DNA of 64,000 bases from an uncultured bacterium. GTDB lineage: Bacteria > Margulisbacteria > Marinamargulisbacteria > SXXA01. The position numbers were made by a program, and so were the translations under genes. Location of the stretch: assembly GCA_903864835.1 (NCBI GenBank), contig CAIPHK010000011.1:1-64000 (forward strand), read 5' to 3'. This document shows, in pieces, positions 10,118 through 18,325 of this stretch (position 1 is its first letter; each line of letters opens with the position of its first letter). The notes under the pieces were generated by a model that was not told where the DNA came from, ran no database searches, and saw only the letters and a list, made by a program, of their open reading frames with translations.

Positions 10118-10222
10118 ACAGCACCTCGGAAACCGGCGGATAGACCGTCGGCAAAGTGTGAAACCATCCCCCCCGAGTGGATTCAGAGAGGTTATTTCCC
10201 GTTTATTTGGGGGGTGAAACAT

Positions 10223-10826
10223 GGGGGATATTTACCTCACCCCGACGCTGACATCACTCACCCCTACCTCCTCGCCGCTTCCCGTTGGTACGCCGTAGTG
10301 TCCGGTCTTTAAAAAAAGGGTGGCCGCCTTGCCCCACCTCACGTCAAGTGACGTCACTTCACCTCACCCCGGCCTGCGGCCACCCCTCTCCATTTACTGC
10401 GTCAACAGAGAAGGGCTATCGGATATTTTGATCGGGGTCAGTTAGACGCCAGATATACCCATAGTTTTGATAATATTTTTTTGGTATCGCATAGCTGTTT
10501 TTCTCCTGCGGTCTGAGTAGCTCGCAGTAAACGAGCACGTTCCTTTGCTTTAACAACAAGATAAAAATATTACCGACAGCCCTTCTCTATTGACGTAGTC
10601 AATGGAGAGGGGTGGCCGAAGGCCGGGGTGAGGTGGGGTGACTTGAAGTGAAGTGGGATGAGCGAACGCGATGGGGCGAGTAATTTCTGAGGCCCCCCCC
10701 TCCCACCACAAAATTTCAATGATTAAAAACTACAGTGGCGGGGAACTACCCTAAGGCTACAAAAGGGGGCCTTCCGTTCTTCTTCGGTTCATTTTTGCTA
10801 GTTATTCCAATTTCGTGAGGTGAATA
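10223..10826. other. 600-bp gene-free divergent intergenic region
   Basis: It separates the minus-strand giant-protein operon from the plus-strand small gene at 10827. It holds the palindromic element at 10360-10634, GC-rich GTGAGGTG-type sequence on both sides and a poly-C stretch near 10693-10703. Promoters for both flanking transcripts should lie here, but I see no convincing -35/-10 pair. No credible open frame is present. Confidence 0.5.
10360..10634. repeat. 275-bp palindromic element with ~70-bp inverted arms (copy 1)
   Basis: The left arm (about 10360-10430: CACCTCACCCCGGCC, then CCCTCTCCATT, CTGCGTCAACAG, AAGGGCT, ATCGGATATTTT) is repeated in reverse complement at 10564-10634 with only a few mismatches. 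The ~130-bp interior is not repeated and has no gene. Each arm carries the small palindrome TTGAC-N3-GTCAA or a variant. A second element of the same design lies at 15943-16226 with an unrelated interior. Arm-only conservation without a transposase fits a MITE-like non-autonomous element. Confidence 0.75.
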
Positions 10827-11351
10827 GTGTCCGATTTTTCGATCGGAGGCAGCCTTCCCGCAGGGAAAAGCCTGTCTTTGACCCCATCATCGTCGACCAC
10901 TGAATCTCCCGACTCGTTGGTTGGGGACCGGTGTACATTGCCGTCTCGTTTTGACGTCAGCTTTTCTCGAATTACCGAACTTTTGCTCAGCCATTTGGAT
11001 ATGGACGCCGTTAAACCACAACGCAATCTTGCCTTGGTCAAAACCGCCGTCAGTGATTTCAAAACCGAAATGGCCTCAGTGGAGCATCCTCCTGAACCCG
11101 GCTCGATGCTATCCAAACTATCCACAATGTTGGGCGGGGATTCCGTCCGCGCCACCAATGAATACCACGCCATTAGCCGCCTATACGGCACCATCTACTC
11201 TCAATTTCCCGACGAAGCCAGCCTTCATATCGACCACGACCAAATCGATCAACTCAATCACGACGTCTGGAACGGCGGACGCGTGAGCCGCCAAGAAGTC
11301 ACCACATTAACCCGTAAGTTACGGGAGTTGCTGGGGGAGTTGGGGATTTAG
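10827..11351 (+). CDS. Hypothetical 174-residue soluble protein
   Basis: It starts with GTG at 10827, supported by GAGGTG seven bases upstream. The first ~35 residues are Ser/Thr/Pro-rich and probably disordered; the rest is mostly helical with Leu-rich stretches (FSRITELLLSHLDMD, LTRKLRELLGELGI). There is no signal peptide, membrane segment or recognised motif. It is transcribed divergently from the giant-protein pair, and a functional link with that locus is only a guess from position. The downstream neighbour trpS converges on it. Confidence 0.6.
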   Translation: MSDFSIGGSLPAGKSLSLTPSSSTTESPDSLVGDRCTLPSRFDVSFSRITELLLSHLDMDAVKPQRNLALVKTAVSDFKTEMASVEHPPEPGSMLSKLSTMLGGDSVRATNEYHAISRLYGTIYSQFPDEASLHIDHDQIDQLNHDVWNGGRVSRQEVTTLTRKLRELLGELGI

Positions 11352-11397
11352 GAAGAACTTCGTCCGGGGGTCTTCACCTCACCCCCCGATGGGGACC
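11352..11397. repeat. Degenerate copy of the GTGAGGTGAAG repeat
   Basis: Between the convergent ends of the hypothetical gene and trpS, the reverse complement reads AGGGTCCCC, CGGGGGGTGAGGTGAAG and CCCCGGACG. This parallels AGGGTCCC, CGGGGGGTGAGGTGAAG, TCCG at 298-335. It is a short, partial member of the same repeat group. Confidence 0.5.
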
Positions 11398-12369
11398 CTA
11401 CAACCCCACCGCTCCCCTCACCTCACCCAAGGTCACCGCCGCCACCGCGCGAGCCCGTTTCGCCCCGGCATCAAGGATCTCCATCACGCGGGGCTCCGTA
11501 ATCCCCGCCCGCCGTTCCCTCACCGGCTCCAACTGGGCATTAATCCGGTCCGCGCAGTCTTGCTTACAGGCCACACATCCAATCGCCGCCGATCGGCAGT
11601 CCGACGCCACCTCCGCACACCGTTCCGTCGTATTAAAAATACGGTGATAGGCATAGACCGGGCAGACATCGGGGTTTCCCGGATCCGTCCGTCGCACCCG
11701 CGCTGGATCGGTTAACATGGTTTTCATTAAGCGACTTACATCGTCCACGCTGGCCGACAACGGAATGGTATTACCGTAACTTTTGGACATTTTTCGGCCA
11801 TCTAATCCGGGCAACATCTGAAATTCGGTAATTTGATCCCCCGGTTCCGGGAATATCGGACGATATAAATGGTTAAATCGACGGGCAATTTCACGCGTTA
11901 GTTCGAGATGGGGCAATTGATCCCGGCCCACCGGTACCGCCGCCGCTTTATAAATCAAGATATCCGCCGCTTGTAGGACCGGGTACCCCAAAAACCCGTA
12001 GGTATTGAGGTCTTTTTCACGAATTTCGTCGATTTTATCTTTATACGTGGGGACGCGCTCTAACCACGGCAGAGGGGTGATCATCGACAATATAACGTGG
12101 AGTTCACTATGTGCCGGAACATCGGATTGGAAAAACAAACAGGCCCGCTCTGGATCGATTCCCGCCGCCAACAAGTCCATCGCCAAGTCGATTTTGGACT
12201 GCCGAAGTTGGGAGGGATCTTGGTAAATGGTGGTGAGCGAATGTAAGTCTGCAATAAAAAAGAATGCCTCATATTCCGACTGCAAACGGACCCAATTCTG
12301 GACCGCGCCGAGCCAATTGCCCAAGTGCATTTTTCCCGTCGGTTGGATTCCGCTAACCAGTCGTTGCAT
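11398..12369 (-). CDS. trpS: Tryptophanyl-tRNA synthetase
   Basis: Class Ic aminoacyl-tRNA synthetase charging tRNA-Trp in the cytoplasm. It has the HIGH-type motif PTGKMHLGN near residue 10 and KMSKS near 197; 323 residues is normal length. Two ATGs lie side by side (12372, 12369); the second is chosen because GGAGG sits six bases before it. C236, C258, C265 and C268 form C-x21-C-x6-C-x2-C, one residue off the C-x22-C-x6-C-x2-C iron-sulfur motif described for Thermotoga maritima TrpRS, so a bound [4Fe-4S] cluster is likely by inference. The gene overlaps trpG by 17 bases at the end of a glmU-trpE-trpG-trpS unit. Confidence 0.95.
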   Translation of the reverse strand: MQRLVSGIQPTGKMHLGNWLGAVQNWVRLQSEYEAFFFIADLHSLTTIYQDPSQLRQSKIDLAMDLLAAGIDPERACLFFQSDVPAHSELHVILSMITPLPWLERVPTYKDKIDEIREKDLNTYGFLGYPVLQAADILIYKAAAVPVGRDQLPHLELTREIARRFNHLYRPIFPEPGDQITEFQMLPGLDGRKMSKSYGNTIPLSASVDDVSRLMKTMLTDPARVRRTDPGNPDVCPVYAYHRIFNTTERCAEVASDCRSAAIGCVACKQDCADRINAQLEPVRERRAGITEPRVMEILDAGAKRARAVAAVTLGEVRGAVGL

Positions 12370-12934
12370 CATTACCCTCCAAAAAATTGCGCAGTAACTC
12401 TTTGCCATACTCCGTGAGAATCGATTCCGGATGAAACTGGATTCCCTGAACGTTCAATTCCCGGTGACGCAGTCCCATAATGAGGCCGTCTGACGTTGTT
12501 GCGGTGATTTCCAATGATGTGGGAAGTGTTGCCCGATCCACAATCAACGAATGGTACCGTGTGGCGTTGTACGGGCTAGGAATCCCGCGAAACAATCCCG
12601 TTCCATCATGCAAAATGGGCGACGTTTTTCCATGGACCAACGTGGGCGCATGGACGACTTTCCCACCGTAGACCTGGCCGATGGCCTGATGGCCGAGACA
12701 CACACCTAAAAGCGGGATTTTCCCGGCCAATTGACGGATGACCCCTTCGGAAATCCCTGCGGATTCTGGACGACCGGGGCCCGGTGAAATAACAATTTGC
12801 TTTGGATTCATTGCCTCTAATTGATCCACCGTAATCTCGTCATTTCTGAATACCCGAACATCGGCCCCCAACTCCAAAAAATATTGGACCAGGTTATACG
12901 TGAACGAATCATAGTTATCGATCATTACTAACAT
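12353..12934 (-). CDS. trpG: Anthranilate synthase component II, glutamine amidotransferase
   Basis: It supplies ammonia from glutamine to TrpE for anthranilate synthesis. The class I amidotransferase triad is visible: Cys in [11 protein letters not shown], and His and Glu in FHPES. The start at 12934 ([14 protein letters not shown]) has GGGG upstream and overlaps the end of trpE by seven bases. Its 193 residues are standard. The same family member can serve PabB in folate synthesis; since the neighbour is a true TrpE, the tryptophan role is most likely, possibly shared. Confidence 0.93.
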   Translation of the reverse strand: MLVMIDNYDSFTYNLVQYFLELGADVRVFRNDEITVDQLEAMNPKQIVISPGPGRPESAGISEGVIRQLAGKIPLLGVCLGHQAIGQVYGGKVVHAPTLVHGKTSPILHDGTGLFRGIPSPYNATRYHSLIVDRATLPTSLEITATTSDGLIMGLRHRELNVQGIQFHPESILTEYGKELLRNFLEGNDATTG

Positions 12935-14340
12935 GGGGCGTCCCCTTCGACACAGGCCGTCAGTACCCCACGGGCCTTGTTTTGACATTCTTTATATTCG
13001 GTATCGGGATCTGAATCCGCCACGAGCCCGGCGCCCGCTTGCACGTAATAAATCCCGTCTTTGACCACTGCGGTTCGAATCGCAATACAAACGTCCATAT
13101 TACCCTCAAAATCAACATAACCGACCGCCCCGGAATAGACCCCTCGGGCCGTGGGTTCAATCTCGTCAATCAGTTCCACCGCCTTCACTTTGGGCGCCCC
13201 GCTGACGGTCCCTGCGGGGAACGTGGCTTTTAACAAATCAAAGGCGGACGTCCCCGGTCGCACCCGCCCCTCCACGTGGGAAACGATGTGCATCACATGG
13301 GAGTATTTTTCGATCCCCATCATTTCCGTCACCGCCACCGATTGGCAGACCCGCCCCAGGTCATTGCGGCCCAAATCCACCAACATCACGTGTTCGGCCA
13401 CTTCTTTTTCATCCGCCAATAACTCTTCGATGAGCAGTTCCTCCCGATGGGGGTCCCGTTGGGGATCTCGGGGTCGGGTACCGGCGATCGGCCGTAACGT
13501 CGCCAATCCATCGGTTAATTTCACCAAAATTTCAGGGGACGATCCCACCATTTGATACGCCCCAAAATCAAAGAAAAACATATATGGAGAGGGGTTAATC
13601 AACCGCAAATCGCGGTACGCATCAAAGGGTCGCTTGGCGCTCTCCACCTGGAATCGCAACGACAACACCAACTGAAACACATCCCCGTCGCGAATGTGGT
13701 CCCCGGCCCGGCGAACTGATTCCTTAAATTGGTCGGGCGACATCGAGGCCGTGACGTGATCAAACACGTCCCCCGGCAAGGGAACAACTGACCGCGCCGT
13801 GGCTTGGAACGGGGCGTTCAACCGACCCAATACTCGGTCAATTTCGATATGGGCCTCCGACTCATCACCGAGGGCCATCGCCACGATCACGATCACCCGT
13901 TTGGCGTGATCAAATACCACCAAGGTCCCCGGGATAAAAAATTCTCCTAATGGGATTCCAAGGCCCGGCTTCTCGCGACACTGCCGCTTTTCAATTTGCC
14001 CAATAATTTCCCAGGCAAAAAAACCGAATAGTCCATTGGGAAATGGCCCCCCCGATTGATTCGGTTGGTATCGGTCAAAGTCGGTTTGGATCACAGAAAT
14101 CGGATTTCCGGATACAAACCGGGTCTCGCCCCCCGACGAAATATGCACCCCGTCAGATACCGCCAGATATTCCACCAATGGGCGACATCCAATAATCGAA
14201 TACCGGGCCACCGATTCTCCGCCCACCACGCTCTCAAACAAAAACCCAGGCGTGGGGGCCAATTTAAGATACGCCGAAACGGGGGTATCCAAATCGCCAG
14301 CGATGGTGTGGGTCACCAGAAAAAGTGGTGTGTTAGACAT
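12928..14340 (-). CDS. trpE: Anthranilate synthase component I
   Basis: It converts chorismate and ammonia to anthranilate, the first committed step of tryptophan synthesis. The N-terminal [19 protein letters not shown] matches the TrpE LLES-type motif that forms the feedback tryptophan site and separates it from PabB. The chorismate-binding C-terminal half has [20 protein letters not shown] and [14 protein letters not shown]. Its 470 residues are normal. It follows the truncated glmU by five bases. A trpE-trpG-trpS grouping places tryptophan synthesis and charging under one transcript; no attenuator or leader peptide was found, and the promoter is probably upstream of glmU. Confidence 0.95.
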   Translation of the reverse strand: MSNTPLFLVTHTIAGDLDTPVSAYLKLAPTPGFLFESVVGGESVARYSIIGCRPLVEYLAVSDGVHISSGGETRFVSGNPISVIQTDFDRYQPNQSGGPFPNGLFGFFAWEIIGQIEKRQCREKPGLGIPLGEFFIPGTLVVFDHAKRVIVIVAMALGDESEAHIEIDRVLGRLNAPFQATARSVVPLPGDVFDHVTASMSPDQFKESVRRAGDHIRDGDVFQLVLSLRFQVESAKRPFDAYRDLRLINPSPYMFFFDFGAYQMVGSSPEILVKLTDGLATLRPIAGTRPRDPQRDPHREELLIEELLADEKEVAEHVMLVDLGRNDLGRVCQSVAVTEMMGIEKYSHVMHIVSHVEGRVRPGTSAFDLLKATFPAGTVSGAPKVKAVELIDEIEPTARGVYSGAVGYVDFEGNMDVCIAIRTAVVKDGIYYVQAGAGLVADSDPDTEYKECQNKARGVLTACVEGDAPC

Positions 14341-14345
14341 CCCGT

Positions 14346-15302
14346 TTACCCCATCTTTGTAAACGGCGGAATGATCGACAATGCCTCAATCCGGCCATCT
14401 CTAATATAGACATGCGGCCCCACGACACAGCCGGTCCCAATTTTGGTGTTCCCTTGAATCACCGAAAATGGATGAATAATGGTGTCGTGCCCGATCGTTA
14501 CAGTTGAATCAATGAAGGTCGTATCCGGATCAACCACCGTCACCCCTTCTTGCATAAAATAAAGGTTATTATTTTGATATAAAATCTTGTTGATCGCCGC
14601 CAAATCCATCCGGGTATTTACGCCAATCGCATGGTCGGACCTGGGGGTACAATAGGCCGAAACCGCCCGTCGCTTTTTCTTTAGAATTTGGATGACGTCC
14701 GTTAAATAATATTCTTTCTGGGCATTGTTCGTGGTGACATCTTCCAAACTTTCGAAGAGGTCCGGAACCTGAAATACATAAACGCCCGTGTTCACTTCGG
14801 TCACCTGGAGTTCCTCCGGGCTACAATCCTTGGCTTCGCGAATCCCTAATACCGTCCCCATTTTGCCTCGCAAAATACGACCATATCCGCCGGGTTCGGT
14901 CATTACCGTGGTCAATATGGTTACCGCCGCATTCGATTCAGTATGGACCGCAATTAAATTTCGCAAGGTCGATTCTTCGATCAAGGGGCAATCCCCTGCC
15001 AGAACCAGGATCGTATCCGGACTTTTGACATCCAAATATGGGGCGACTTGCTTGGCCGCGTGGCCTGTCCCGAGTTGTTCTTCTTGTAATACGTAGGTTA
15101 TTTTCTCATCTTGTACCGCTGTTTTTAGTAGCTCGGCCTGGTGCCCGACGACCAAAAATATATCCGTGACATCCATCGCCGACACGGTATCCACGACATA
15201 GCTCACAATGGGTTTCCCCGCGACACTATGCGCTACTTTAAGGACGTCCGATTTCATTCGGGTCCCCTTACCTGCGGCCAATATAACTGCCTTCAATGCC
15301 AT
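14346..15302 (-). CDS. glmU: UDP-GlcNAc pyrophosphorylase, short GlmU lacking most of the acetyltransferase domain
   Basis: The N-terminal nucleotidyltransferase domain is complete: LAAGKGTRMKSDVLKVAH, EQLGTGHA, LAGDCPLI and EVNTGVYVF. This domain makes UDP-GlcNAc from GlcNAc-1-phosphate and UTP. After ~255 residues only a few left-handed beta-helix hexapeptides remain and the protein stops at 318 residues, whereas bifunctional GlmU is about 450. The start at 15302 has GGAGG five bases upstream; an ATG at 15356 is less likely. No frameshift remnant of the missing part is visible before trpE, so the short form looks genuine. Glucosamine-1-phosphate acetylation would need another enzyme. Confidence 0.85.
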   Translation of the reverse strand: MALKAVILAAGKGTRMKSDVLKVAHSVAGKPIVSYVVDTVSAMDVTDIFLVVGHQAELLKTAVQDEKITYVLQEEQLGTGHAAKQVAPYLDVKSPDTILVLAGDCPLIEESTLRNLIAVHTESNAAVTILTTVMTEPGGYGRILRGKMGTVLGIREAKDCSPEELQVTEVNTGVYVFQVPDLFESLEDVTTNNAQKEYYLTDVIQILKKKRRAVSAYCTPRSDHAIGVNTRMDLAAINKILYQNNNLYFMQEGVTVVDPDTTFIDSTVTIGHDTIIHPFSVIQGNTKIGTGCVVGPHVYIRDGRIEALSIIPPFTKMG

Positions 15303-15375
15303 GACTGCCTCCGCGAGATGACTTTGGCCATAGGCCATGTTAGACTCTTTTTCCACTCATTTAAGGAGAGAATAG

Positions 15376-15912
15376 ATGAACATTACCATTAAATCACACC
15401 ATGTGAATATCACCGGCGCGTTAAAAGAATACGCGCACAAAAAAGTTGAAAAAATCCTCAAGTTTTTTGACAACATCCAAGATGTAATCATTGAACTCGA
15501 TATCCGAGATACTGCAGATGAAGATTCCCGTCAGTTCGCTGCCGGTATCCTACATGCGTCCCAAACCGTATTGCGTGCCGAAGAATCGTCCCGCGATATG
15601 TACGCCAGCATTGACTTGGTCTGCGAAAAATTGACCCACCAACTTAAAAAACACAAAGAAAAACTTCGCGATCACAATCGTAAGTTGGCTGGAAAAGTGC
15701 TCGCTGACGATGAACCGGTTGTAAAGTCAGAGCACCCTAAGGCCCTAGACGAAGATGCGCTGTATATCGCCAAACCGATGGACATCGACGAAGCGGCAGA
15801 TGTGCTCACCGAACGAAAAACACCATTTTTGATGTTTCGCAACATCCGATCCGAAGAAATCAACGTCGTTTATCCGCTTGGAAAAGGCAAAATTGGGTTA
15901 ATCGAACCTTAA
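15376..15912 (+). CDS. hpf: Long-form hibernation promoting factor
   Basis: A ribosome-associated protein that promotes 70S dimerisation in stationary phase. Residues 1-~100 form the HPF/YfiA domain (ITGALKEYAHKKVEKILKFF). After a charged linker, residues ~125-178 form the C-terminal dimerisation domain ending in FRNIRSEEINVVYPLGKG and IGLIEP. AAGGAG lies before the ATG. It is divergent from glmU, with only 73 bp between the starts. A strong hairpin follows 45 bp after the stop. Confidence 0.93.
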   Translation: MNITIKSHHVNITGALKEYAHKKVEKILKFFDNIQDVIIELDIRDTADEDSRQFAAGILHASQTVLRAEESSRDMYASIDLVCEKLTHQLKKHKEKLRDHNRKLAGKVLADDEPVVKSEHPKALDEDALYIAKPMDIDEAADVLTERKTPFLMFRNIRSEEINVVYPLGKGKIGLIEP

Positions 15913-15942
15913 TAAGGCCCGTCATTCCCGACCGTCCCCCCC

Positions 15943-16226
15943 CCACCTCACCCCGGCCTACAGCCCTTCTCCATTGACTGCGTCAACAGAGAAGGGCTGT
16001 AGGTTATATTTATTGAATATGACATCTGACTACGATGCGTTTCGAATCAGCACTAATTGAAATTTTGGAATTTAAGATAATCCGATTTTCTAATTCTGAA
16101 CTTAGAACGGAGTTCTCAGCCATCCAAAAAATGTCATCAACCTCGTCGGTATAATAAAAATATCCGACAGCCCTTCTCTGTTGACGCAGTCAATGGAGAG
16201 GGGTGGCCGTAGGCCGGGGTGAGGTG
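15943..16226. repeat. 284-bp palindromic element with ~70-bp inverted arms (copy 2)
   Basis: The left arm (15943-16015) and right arm (16156-16226) are inverted copies sharing CACCTCACCCCGGCCTAC, CTCCATTGACTGCGTCAACA, GAGAAGGGCTG and a TATATTT-like inner end. They closely match the arms of the element at 10360-10634. The interior (~140 bp, AT-rich) differs and shows no gene. In the left arm the GGCCACCCCTCTCC block is replaced by CAGCCCTTCTCC, which creates a longer hairpin. Confidence 0.75.
15957..16003. terminator. Perfect 15-bp hairpin, candidate bidirectional terminator
   Basis: CCTACAGCCCTTCTC (15957-15971) pairs perfectly with GAGAAGGGCTGTAGG (15989-16003); the loop contains a further TTGAC-TGC-GTCAA stem. 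It lies 45 bp after the hpf stop. Being symmetrical, it could stop transcripts from either side. A run of T is lacking (GTTATATTTATT follows), so termination is inferred. Confidence 0.5.
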
Positions 16227-16260
16227 GGGGGGGGTGAGGTGGGGGGGGGTGAGGCTAAAG
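16216..16260 (+). repeat. 15-bp tandem repeat at the end of the palindromic element
   Basis: The unit GGGGTGAGGTGGGGG occurs at 16216-16230 and 16231-16245 and partly at 16246-16260. It expands the outer end of the right arm. Further GTGAGGCTG-like sequence continues to about 16275. The rest of the gap to the methyltransferase end at 16327 shows nothing else. Confidence 0.7.
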
Positions 16261-16326
16261 TGAGGCTGAGCTGGGGATGAGTGTTCGTGGACCCATTTGC
16301 GAAGGGATTCCAGCCTTCGCGGGAAT

Positions 16327-17058
16327 CTACTTCTTACACACCAAATAAATACTCGGGGTAAGATCCGTCCAACTTAATACCCCTTGTAACGCCAAATCCC
16401 AATTGGCCAGGGTATCCGGGCTCACCTTCTTTTTTAAGATTCCGGATCTAAAAAATGAGGTATTTACCTTTTCCAACGTCGTAAACCCTTGGGACTTTAC
16501 CGCATCATAAATGAGCTGGGGATGAAAATTGGAAAAACTTCCCACCGGTGTGACTGCCTTTAAAAATGGGTTTTTCTGTTTTCCCATTAAGAATCGACCG
16601 ATGTTAATCCAATGACGGAAATTGGGAATTTCAAAAATCACGATCCCTCCGGGTCGCAATAATCGATGGAGCTCCGGGATAAACCGAGGATAATCAGGCA
16701 AATGATGAAGCGTCCGGATCGAAATAATGGCGTCCACGGAAGCCCCCGGTAACGGAACGTCGCGCGCATCGCCTTGGACAAACGTGATTTCACTGCGATG
16801 GCCGAGGCGTTCTTTCGCCTGAGCCAGCATATTCTCGGCGTAATCCAGAAGGACAAACTTCTTACCATACGGTTCATAGGCGTCAAACAACCGACCGAAC
16901 CCGCAGCCCAAGTCCATGATTTCGGCGTCGTGGATCCCGTATTTTTTTAACAGCCGGGCAATCGTTCGGTGTTCGCATATATTTTCGTAGCGGCGATCCA
17001 CCTCATCCCAAAACTTCTTTTTATAATCATACCCGGCATAATCACAGACCGATCCCAT
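16327..17058 (-). CDS. Class I SAM-dependent methyltransferase
   Basis: Methyltransferase fold of the UbiE/type-11 group; substrate unknown. The SAM-binding motif I is IMDLGCGFGRLFDAYEPYG, followed by LLDYAENML, GDARDVPLPGASVDAI and LRPGGIVIFEIPN. Its 243 residues are usual. AGGAG lies five bases before the ATG, and the gene follows ruvA by eight bases, so it is probably cotranscribed with ruvC-ruvA. An N-terminal Tyr-rich segment (DYAGYDYKKKFWDEVDRRY) may contact the substrate. No neighbouring quinone or lipid gene specifies its role. Confidence 0.85.
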   Translation of the reverse strand: MGSVCDYAGYDYKKKFWDEVDRRYENICEHRTIARLLKKYGIHDAEIMDLGCGFGRLFDAYEPYGKKFVLLDYAENMLAQAKERLGHRSEITFVQGDARDVPLPGASVDAIISIRTLHHLPDYPRFIPELHRLLRPGGIVIFEIPNFRHWINIGRFLMGKQKNPFLKAVTPVGSFSNFHPQLIYDAVKSQGFTTLEKVNTSFFRSGILKKKVSPDTLANWDLALQGVLSWTDLTPSIYLVCKK

Positions 17059-17066
17059 ATAAACTC

Positions 17067-17681
17067 CTATTTTACGAGGTGCCGAAACACCACTTTTAAT
17101 GCAATTTCCAGCGGCATGGATTCATCCAATTGCGCCGATGCCTGAGAAATTGCGGTTTTAACTTCATCCGGTCCATAACCCAATTGCCGCAACGCCAACG
17201 CCAAATCATCGCCTAACGCAGCCAACGGTTTGGCCCGTGACTTTCCTGTGCCAACTCCGGTCAAATCAACCTGAAACTGTTTGGGCAATTTGTCTTTAAG
17301 CTCGATAATCAATCGTTCCGCCAATTTTTTACCGACACCCGGTACAGCGGTAATTTGTGCGACATCTTCTCGCAAAATCGCTGAGACCAACTGATCGGCA
17401 TGAAACGTCGAAAAGAATTTGATACCGACTTTTGGCCCCACACCGGATACCGAAATCAATATTCCGAACAATTGACGGTCCCCCAAGCTGACAAACCCGT
17501 AAAGCGATTGCTGATCTTCCCGAATATAATGATAGGTATAGACCTTGATCGATTCCCCAGGTTCCGGCAATGCCGTGATCACCGACTGAGGAACAAACAC
17601 CTGATACCCTACGCCCCCGGCCTCAACCACAATCGATTCTTCAGACGCTTCGCAGAACGTTCCATTTATAAAACTAATCAT
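17067..17681 (-). CDS. ruvA: Holliday junction DNA helicase subunit RuvA
   Basis: RuvA binds four-way junctions and loads the RuvB motor. The OB-fold N-terminal domain (residues 1-~63) is followed by tandem helix-hairpin-helix motifs (LISVSGVGPKVGIKFFS and AQITAVPGVGKKLAERLIIE) and a C-terminal RuvB-contacting domain. The start at 17681 (MISFINGTF) is preferred over the longer frame; it overlaps the ruvC stop as ATGA. Its 204 residues are normal. ruvB is not next to it. Confidence 0.95.
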   Translation of the reverse strand: MISFINGTFCEASEESIVVEAGGVGYQVFVPQSVITALPEPGESIKVYTYHYIREDQQSLYGFVSLGDRQLFGILISVSGVGPKVGIKFFSTFHADQLVSAILREDVAQITAVPGVGKKLAERLIIELKDKLPKQFQVDLTGVGTGKSRAKPLAALGDDLALALRQLGYGPDEVKTAISQASAQLDESMPLEIALKVVFRHLVK

Positions 17682-18163
17682 GCTAGCGATTTTAGACGAA
17701 CCGAATGGGCGTGACAAATCGCGATCGCCAACGCATCCGCCGCATCGTCCGGTTTGGGAATTTTATCTAGATTCAAAAGCTGCTTTACCATTTGTTGGAC
17801 TTGATTTTTATCCGCCCGCCCATAGCCGCTGACGCCCAACTTCACCTGAATGGGGGTATATCCGTAGACGGGCAACCCCGTTTCTTCTCCGACCAATAGG
17901 ATCACCCCTCGGGCTTGCGCCACGATGAGGGCGGTTTTGGCATTTGTATTAAAAAACAATTCTTCGACGGCCATGTGCACCGGCGTCGTCCGGCCTATTA
18001 ATCCCCGAAGTTCTGAGGCCAGTTGCCCTAACCGACGGGACAGTGGCGTATGTGCGGGGGTTGAGATAACGCCATAGTCGATTAACTTCAACTTACTGCC
18101 AATTTTTTCGATGACCCCGAATCCGGTAGTGGCTATGCCGGGGTCAATGCCAATGACGATCAT
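17678..18163 (-). CDS. ruvC: Crossover junction endodeoxyribonuclease RuvC
   Basis: Resolves Holliday junctions by paired nicks. The RNase H-like acidic residues are visible: Asp in IGIDPGIATTGFG, Glu in AVEELFF, and the Asp pair in KPDDAADALAIAICHAH. Its 161 residues are typical. It is first in a ruvC-ruvA-methyltransferase unit with a four-base overlap to ruvA. No clear ribosome-binding site precedes the ATG. It is divergent from the metal-uptake operon. Confidence 0.95.
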   Translation of the reverse strand: MIVIGIDPGIATTGFGVIEKIGSKLKLIDYGVISTPAHTPLSRRLGQLASELRGLIGRTTPVHMAVEELFFNTNAKTALIVAQARGVILLVGEETGLPVYGYTPIQVKLGVSGYGRADKNQVQQMVKQLLNLDKIPKPDDAADALAIAICHAHSVRLKSLA

Positions 18164-18260
18164 ATCTGGCCGGTGAGTCTAAAAAGGGGGGCAACTGAAT
18201 CATTATGAGACCAAGTGTAGTGCAATGCGGCCATTTCTGCGACGGAGGACCATTTTTATA

Positions 18261-18289
18261 TTGCAACAATGTTGCATTTAAAATATTAT
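18261..18289 (+). promoter_or_regulatory. Promoter with an overlapping palindromic operator, metal-uptake operon
   Basis: TTGCAA (18261-18266) and TATTAT (18284-18289) are separated by exactly 17 bp, a good sigma-70 pair. A perfect 7-bp inverted repeat TGCAACA-A-TGTTGCA (18262-18276) covers the -35 and spacer. That is the classic position for a Fur/Zur-type repressor; a zinc regulator is inferred from the genes downstream. The leader to the ATG at 18326 would be about 30 bases. Confidence 0.6.
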
Positions 18290-18325
18290 CTATCTCTCGA
18301 ACAATCGATAAATGAAAGGCCCACC

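Noticed and set aside
10118-10222. ATG-initiated extension of the small gene before the giant protein
   Set aside because: Lacks a ribosome site and has repeat-like base composition; the GTG at 10117 has GAGG at ideal spacing. Kept only as an alternative.
10360-10634. CRISPR-like repeats in the 10 kb intergenic region
   Set aside because: There are only two inverted arms, no series of direct repeats with spacers and no cas genes.
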